From Streptomyces humi (GTDB taxonomy: Bacteria; Actinomycetota; Actinomycetes; Streptomycetales; Streptomycetaceae), in the NCBI RefSeq assembly GCF_001005085.2, contig NZ_LBMU02000039.1, forward strand, positions 62,001 through 126,000: 64,000 nucleotides of DNA, in the 5' to 3' direction. Numbering within the stretch: position 1 is the first letter of the stretch; every line of letters begins with the position of its first letter. This document shows positions 59,879 through 64,000 of this stretch, piece after piece. Position numbers and translations under genes: made by a program. The notes under the pieces are model-generated. The model had not been told where the DNA came from, made no database searches, and worked only from the letters and a program-made list of their open reading frames with translations.

Positions 59879-61366
59879 ATGAGCAACGGGGGCACGGGCC
59901 ACTGGAACGAGGCCACACAGCGCTGGGAGGACGACGACACGGTCCACCCCACCGCCACCCCGCCCACCCCACCACCGACCCCGGCGCACCGGCCCCCGGC
60001 GACATCGGCCGCCCCGGCCGAGTGGTGGACGGGCCCGAGGGACACCTGGGCGACCACGGCAGTACAGCCCCCGCCCCCGCCGCGACGACCGGAAACAGCA
60101 CCGACCCAGCCGCCGGAAACAGCACCGACCCAGCCGCCGGGAACGGCACCGACCCAGCCGCCGGAAACAGCACCGACCCAGCCGCCGGAGTCGGGACTGG
60201 GGCACCCGTCGGAGCCGGGCCCCGCTCAGCCCCCGACAGCCGGCCCACCCCGGCCCCTGATACCGGACCCGGTCCAGCCGGGCCCGGTCCAGCCGGGCCC
60301 GGTCCAGGCGAGCCCGACCCAGCCGGGCCCGGTCCAGTTGGCGAAGGCGTGGCCGCCCCTGCCGCCGGCGTCGGTGGAACCGCCGCGGTCGTCGGGGGAG
60401 GAGCCCCGGGAGGCGGCCACCATCCCGCAGCATGGGACGACCGACCCCGCACCTCCGTCGGGGCCACCGGCGACCGGCCGGCCGTCCGTGGCCGACGGAT
60501 CAGTTCTGCCGGTCCCCGCCCACGGGAACTCCCTGCCGCCCGCTGTCGGCCCCTCCGGTCAGGGATCGGCCCCGCCGTTCTCCGAGGACGGGTCCGGGTG
60601 GCGGCATGCGGCGCCCATACCTCCTCGGCCGCCCGCCGTGGGTGCGGGTGGGCGGGGGCCCGGTCGGCGGGTGGTGTGGTCCGTGGTCGTCGGGGCCGCC
60701 GTCGTGGGTGTGACCGTGAGCCTGGTGGCGACCCTGGTGGTCGGCAGGGGCGACGGTGACAAGCCCGCCGCGGCCGCCGCCTCCGGCAGCCCGAAACGTT
60801 CCGCCCCTCCGACGCCGTCGCCGTCGCCGTCGCCGACCTCCGCGTCCCCCACGGAGTCCGCCTCCGCGCCCCCGTCGGGGTACCGGCTGCGGCAGGACAC
60901 CGAGGGCTTCCGGATCGCCGTCCCCGACGGCTGGACGCGGTCCAGCGTCGCCTCCTCGTACGGCTTCGCCGTGGTCAGCTACCGCAGCCCCGACCGTGAA
61001 CACCGACTCCAGGTCTACCAGGTCGCCGAGAGCACCCCGGCCGCCTCCTTCGAGCTCTACCTCTCCGACCAGACCCCCAAGCCGGACGGTTTCCAGGAAC
61101 TCGGCCTGACCACCCTCGACGACGGGGAATTCACCGGCTCCCGCCTGGAGTACCTGGCCGGCACCATCAAGGGGGAGCCGGACGTCGGCACCTGGCACGT
61201 CGTCGACGAGCGGTTCTTCGGCCAGGACGGCCGGGTCTACGCCGTCGCCTCGTACGGCCCGGACTCCGACGGCCGTGACGACGAACTGACCTATCTGACG
61301 ACCGCGGTCGACTGGTTCTGCCCGCCGGACACGGTCTGTGACGCCCACCCCTTCGACACGGACTGA
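59879..61366 (+). CDS. Proline-rich single-pass protein with outer domain (paralogue of 53083-54438)
   Basis: 495 residues; GAGAGGG five bases before the ATG. GHWNEATQRWEDDD opens the cytosolic part, followed by Pro-rich repeats (PETAPTQP four times at 71-102, QPGPVQ units), one span at 265-289, a Ser/Thr/Pro linker, and an outer domain from about 330 (SGYRLRQDTEGFRIAVPDGW... to CPPDTVC). It shares this outer domain with the protein at 53083. Ten bases downstream of the small partner gene, so probably one operon of three. Confidence 0.8.
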   Translation: MSNGGTGHWNEATQRWEDDDTVHPTATPPTPPPTPAHRPPATSAAPAEWWTGPRDTWATTAVQPPPPPRRPETAPTQPPETAPTQPPGTAPTQPPETAPTQPPESGLGHPSEPGPAQPPTAGPPRPLIPDPVQPGPVQPGPVQASPTQPGPVQLAKAWPPLPPASVEPPRSSGEEPREAATIPQHGTTDPAPPSGPPATGRPSVADGSVLPVPAHGNSLPPAVGPSGQGSAPPFSEDGSGWRHAAPIPPRPPAVGAGGRGPGRRVVWSVVVGAAVVGVTVSLVATLVVGRGDGDKPAAAAASGSPKRSAPPTPSPSPSPTSASPTESASAPPSGYRLRQDTEGFRIAVPDGWTRSSVASSYGFAVVSYRSPDREHRLQVYQVAESTPAASFELYLSDQTPKPDGFQELGLTTLDDGEFTGSRLEYLAGTIKGEPDVGTWHVVDERFFGQDGRVYAVASYGPDSDGRDDELTYLTTAVDWFCPPDTVCDAHPFDTD

Positions 61367-61538
61367 CCCGGTCACATCGTCGTTCATTTCATTCTGCGTA
61401 TTCACGGAATGTAACCGCCCGCATATTCACAATTTATTCGGTCGGGCGGCCGCAGGTATTTCAATAGGTTCTCTTCCGGGTGACGTGAATCCCCCGAACG
61501 CCCCAAATCCCGTCCCGCGCGCCGGTCGTTAGGTGACC

Positions 61539-61712
61539 GTGACGCGATTGGACTGGCGCATCGCCGAAGATCACCCGACGACCGTACTCCGCTGGCCCGG
61601 AAGTATGGATATCACCTCATGCTCGGACCTGCTCGATGATTTCCTGAAGAGAATCAATGCTATGGAAACTGAATATCGACGGTCCTTGGCGGATCTGTAC
61701 GGGGCGGCCTGA
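61539..61712 (+). CDS. Candidate 57-residue small protein gene of low G+C
   Basis: GTG at 61539 (a GTG two codons earlier is an alternative) to TGA at 61710-61712. The product starts MTRLDWRIAEDHPTTVLRWP and ends YRRSLADLYGAA. Codons rare in this genome are frequent (TCA, AGA, AAT, GCT, ACT, TAT, CGA), and the region is clearly A/T-richer than its neighbours. It stops 23 bases before the DUF2637 gene. No known family. The unusual composition suggests either a recently acquired or non-optimised gene, or a chance frame. Confidence 0.45.
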   Translation: MTRLDWRIAEDHPTTVLRWPGSMDITSCSDLLDDFLKRINAMETEYRRSLADLYGAA

Positions 61713-61735
61713 AGCAGCGTGTGGAGGTTTATCCG

Positions 61736-62455
61736 ATGGACGGGATTCAGCATGACACCGGCCTCTATGACAACACGGGTCTCTACGACCACCCCGGCCT
61801 GTACGACCACAGCGGTCTCTATGAGCACGCCGGTCTCTACGACCACTCCTGGGGCGCGCCGGAACCCGACGTCGCGCCGAACGACTGGGATCCGGTCGAG
61901 GAGCTGGCCCAGATGCTGTCCGCACCGGCCGGGGTGAGTGCGGCCACCACCCTGCTGGACGTGCCGGCCCCGCGCAGGTCCAGCCGCCGCCGGGTCCGTC
62001 AGGACTCCCACCTGCTGGACGGCGGCCGCCGCGTCACCCACATCACGCTGCTGATCATCGCGGTCTCGGTGTGCGCGGTCTGCATGCTGGCGTGGTCGGT
62101 CTGCTACTCCTACGGACAGCTGCGCGGCATCGCCTCCTCGGTACTGCCCGTGCGGCTCGCGCTCTACTGGCCGCTGACGGTGTACGGGCCGTGGTTCGTG
62201 GCGGCGCTCTCCGTGCTCCGGGCCACCGCCCAGCGGCGCAGCGCGCGCCGGTCCTGGTGCGTGGTGCTGGCGGCCTCTCTCATGGCGGTGGCGCTGTGTG
62301 TCAGCCACTCGTCGCACGCGCTGTTGTCGTTAGTGATTTTCGGGATCCCGCCCGTCACCGCGCTGGTGTGCTTCTGGGAACTCGTCGGTCAGATCTCGAC
62401 CAAGACCCGCCCCCGGCACGCCTCGCACGGCGAGCCGTCCGGCGCCAAGCCCTGA
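61736..62455 (+). CDS. DUF2637 membrane protein with GLYDH repeats
   Basis: 239 residues from the ATG at 61736 (GGAGG eight bases upstream; a GTG at 61721 is possible). Residues 9-38 hold five GLYDHx units (GLYDNT, GLYDHP, GLYDHS, GLYEHA, GLYDHS). Then an acidic stretch, a basic RRSSRRRVR and four spans (ITLLIIAVSVCAVCMLAWSV, LALYWPLTVYGPWFVAALSV, SWCVVLAASLMAVALCV, LSLVIFGIPPVTALVCF) of the DUF2637/SpdB-like type, found in plasmid spread genes and chromosomal membrane proteins. No transfer genes are nearby. Confidence 0.8.
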   Translation: MDGIQHDTGLYDNTGLYDHPGLYDHSGLYEHAGLYDHSWGAPEPDVAPNDWDPVEELAQMLSAPAGVSAATTLLDVPAPRRSSRRRVRQDSHLLDGGRRVTHITLLIIAVSVCAVCMLAWSVCYSYGQLRGIASSVLPVRLALYWPLTVYGPWFVAALSVLRATAQRRSARRSWCVVLAASLMAVALCVSHSSHALLSLVIFGIPPVTALVCFWELVGQISTKTRPRHASHGEPSGAKP

Positions 62456-62464
62456 CGCCGGCCC

Positions 62465-62518
62465 CGAACGCCGACCTCGAACGCCACCCGAACGCCGCCC
62501 GAACGCCGCCCGAACGTC
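62465..62518 (+). repeat. Five CGAACGCC direct repeats after the DUF2637 stop codon
   Basis: Copies at 62465, 62478, 62489, 62500 and 62511 (period 13, 11, 11, 11), beginning ten bases after the stop. Same position relative to a gene end as the arrays at 24273, 27801, 39044 and 41707. Confidence 0.8.
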
Positions 62519-62651
62519 GTCCGCGCCCTTTCCGGGCGCCTGGTCCATGCTTTTTGCCCCGCTTTGCCCGAATGTTCAGTGATGCAGCGCACTTTCGGCC
62601 ACCGATTGCGCATGCAATCCGAGTCCGAGGGCAGGCGGTGACGGTCCCCGA

Positions 62652-62671
62652 GTGTGACCTCAGGGTCACAC
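62652..62671. promoter_or_regulatory. Perfect palindrome upstream of the aldehyde dehydrogenase
   Basis: GTGTGACC-TCAG-GGTCACAC, eight-base arms, 36 bases before the start codon; another dyad, GATTGC-GCAT-GCAATC, lies at 62604-62619. Likely operators for this gene. Confidence 0.65.
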
Positions 62672-62707
62672 AGGGGTACTGACCAGGAACGGAAGGCAAT
62701 ACCGATC

Positions 62708-64000
62708 ATGGCGGACCGAACCGCACGAGCGACCATCCAGGTCGGAGGCGAGTGGCTGGAAGCCGCCTCCGGCGCGACACGCGAGATCATCGACCCCGCG
62801 GACGGCCTGCCCTTCGCCGTGGTCGCCGAGGGCGACGAGAAGGACGCGGAGTCGGCGGTGGCCGCCGCCCGCCGTGCCTTCGACACCGGCGACTGGCCCC
62901 GCACCCCCGTCGCCGAGCGCGCCGCCCTGCTCCGCCGGGTGGCCGACCTGCTCGTCCGCGACCGCGAGGAACTCGGCCTGCTGGAGAGCCGGGACGCCGG
63001 CAAGACCGTCGAGGAGGGCCGCGTCGACATCGACTGCGTCGCCGACGCCTTCCGTTACTTCGCCGACCTGGTGGCGGCGGAGGGCGCGGGCCGCGTGGTG
63101 GACGCCGGCTCGCCCGACGTCCACAGCGTCGTCGTGCACGAGCCGGTCGGCGTCTGCGCCCTGATCACCCCCTGGAACTACCCGCTGCTCCAGGCGAGTT
63201 GGAAGATCGCTCCGGCGCTCGCGGCCGGCAACACGTTCGTGGTCAAGCCGAGCGAGATCACCCCGCTGACCACCGTCGCCCTGATCGGCCTGCTGGCCGA
63301 GGCCGGGCTGCCCGACGGCGTGGCGAACCTCGTCACGGGACCCGGGCACAGCGTGGGCGCCCGCCTCGCCGGGCACCCCGACGTCGACCTGGTCTCCTTC
63401 ACCGGCGGCCTGGTCAGCGGAGTCAGGGTCGCCGAGGCCGCCGCGCCCACCGTCAAGAAGGTCGCGCTCGAACTCGGCGGCAAGAACCCCAACGTCGTCT
63501 TCGCCGACGCCTGCGCCACGGACGAGGGCTTCGACACCGCCGTCGACCAGGCCCTGAACGCCGCGTTCATCCACAGCGGCCAGGTCTGCTCGGCCGGCGC
63601 CCGGCTGATCGTCGAGGAACCCCTGAGGGAACGTTTCGTCGCCGAACTGGCCCGACGGGCGGCGAAGATCCGCCTCGGCCGGGGTACCGCGGACGGCGTC
63701 GAGTGCGGCCCGCTCGTCTCCGAGCAGCAGCGCGCCAAGGTCGAGGCGTACGTGGCGTCCGCGCTCGCGGAGGGCGCGGTGCTGCGCTCCGGCGGCAAGC
63801 GCCCCGAGCCGTCCCCGGACCGGCCCGCCACCGGCTACTTCTACGAGCCGACCGTCCTCGACCAGTGCCATCGCGAGATGAAGGTGGTGCGTGAGGAGGT
63901 CTTCGGACCGGTCCTCACCGTCGAGACCTTCCGCACCGAGGACGAGGCGGTCGCCCTCGCCAACGACACCGAGTACGGCCTCGCGGGCGCCGTCTGGAGC
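62708..64000 (+). CDS. Aldehyde dehydrogenase (betaine-aldehyde-dehydrogenase type), 5' part
   Basis: 431 residues visible; the gene runs off the right end. ATG at 62708 with GGAAGG upstream. TPWNYPLLQASWKIAPALAAGNTFVVKPSE holds the catalytic Asn and Lys, ELGGKNPNVVF the general-base Glu, and SGQVCSAGARL the nucleophile Cys; SFTGG is the cofactor loop. It oxidises an aldehyde to the acid with NAD(P). The sequence is of the betaine aldehyde dehydrogenase group, which would make glycine betaine for osmotic protection. Substrate not proven. Confidence 0.93.
   Translation, partial: MADRTARATIQVGGEWLEAASGATREIIDPADGLPFAVVAEGDEKDAESAVAAARRAFDTGDWPRTPVAERAALLRRVADLLVRDREELGLLESRDAGKTVEEGRVDIDCVADAFRYFADLVAAEGAGRVVDAGSPDVHSVVVHEPVGVCALITPWNYPLLQASWKIAPALAAGNTFVVKPSEITPLTTVALIGLLAEAGLPDGVANLVTGPGHSVGARLAGHPDVDLVSFTGGLVSGVRVAEAAAPTVKKVALELGGKNPNVVFADACATDEGFDTAVDQALNAAFIHSGQVCSAGARLIVEEPLRERFVAELARRAAKIRLGRGTADGVECGPLVSEQQRAKVEAYVASALAEGAVLRSGGKRPEPSPDRPATGYFYEPTVLDQCHREMKVVREEVFGPVLTVETFRTEDEAVALANDTEYGLAGAVWS

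Noticed and set aside
61736..62455. Integrated plasmid, from the SpdB-like DUF2637 gene
   Set aside because: No replication, transfer, integrase or attachment site nearby; DUF2637 proteins also occur in ordinary chromosomal loci.

Overview
The window reads as chromosomal DNA of a Streptomyces (or very close actinomycete). The evidence is the very high G+C, strong G/C preference at third codon positions, frequent GTG and TTG starts, several apparently leaderless genes, many small single-pass membrane proteins of streptomycete type, and the gene order guaA ... pcrA ... icmB ... sucCD ... purNH ... folD ... mdh, which I recall as the core-chromosome order of S. coelicolor relatives. I see no IS element, prophage, CRISPR array, tRNA or rRNA.

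Layout. 1-5 kb: end of a GMC oxidoreductase, an LAETG-anchored surface protein, a one-pass membrane protein, and chorismate mutase with a possible leader peptide and attenuator. 5-11 kb: guaA, a PPOX-type oxidase, a class II aldolase, a DUF4429/SHOCT protein and a DoxX protein. 11-15 kb: two divergent PspC-domain genes, one a sensor kinase paired with a LuxR regulator, separated by a 7-copy tandem repeat. 15-25 kb: a cell-wall block with two NlpC/P60 hydrolases (one behind a convincing c-di-AMP riboswitch), a TDT carrier, the helicase pcrA, an M23 peptidase and a lipase. 25-34 kb: icmB, then a five-gene MoxR/VWA module (SWIM and DUF5691 on one strand, MoxR ATPase, DUF5682 and VWA on the other, with an inverted repeat in the shared promoter). 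34-42 kb: secreted repeat proteins, sucCD, an ECF-like factor with a membrane tail, DUF6350. 42-47 kb: DUF4190, purNH, RDD, folD, DUF3017. 47-52 kb: a two-component system, two membrane-anchored XRE-type regulators, mdh. 53-64 kb: a proline-rich membrane protein, siderophore reductase, MFS exporter with divergent LysR, a three-gene cluster with an amyloid-like shared motif, a 57-residue small gene with a DUF2637 protein, and the start of an aldehyde dehydrogenase.

How it fits together: housekeeping enzymes (GMP and IMP synthesis, succinyl-CoA synthetase, malate dehydrogenase, one-carbon metabolism) are interleaved with envelope sensing and remodelling genes. The most unusual signals are the MoxR/VWA module, the adjacent proteins sharing a short amyloid-like motif, and short tandem arrays that repeatedly begin at or just after a stop codon. 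Function names come from recognising motifs by eye; no database search was run.
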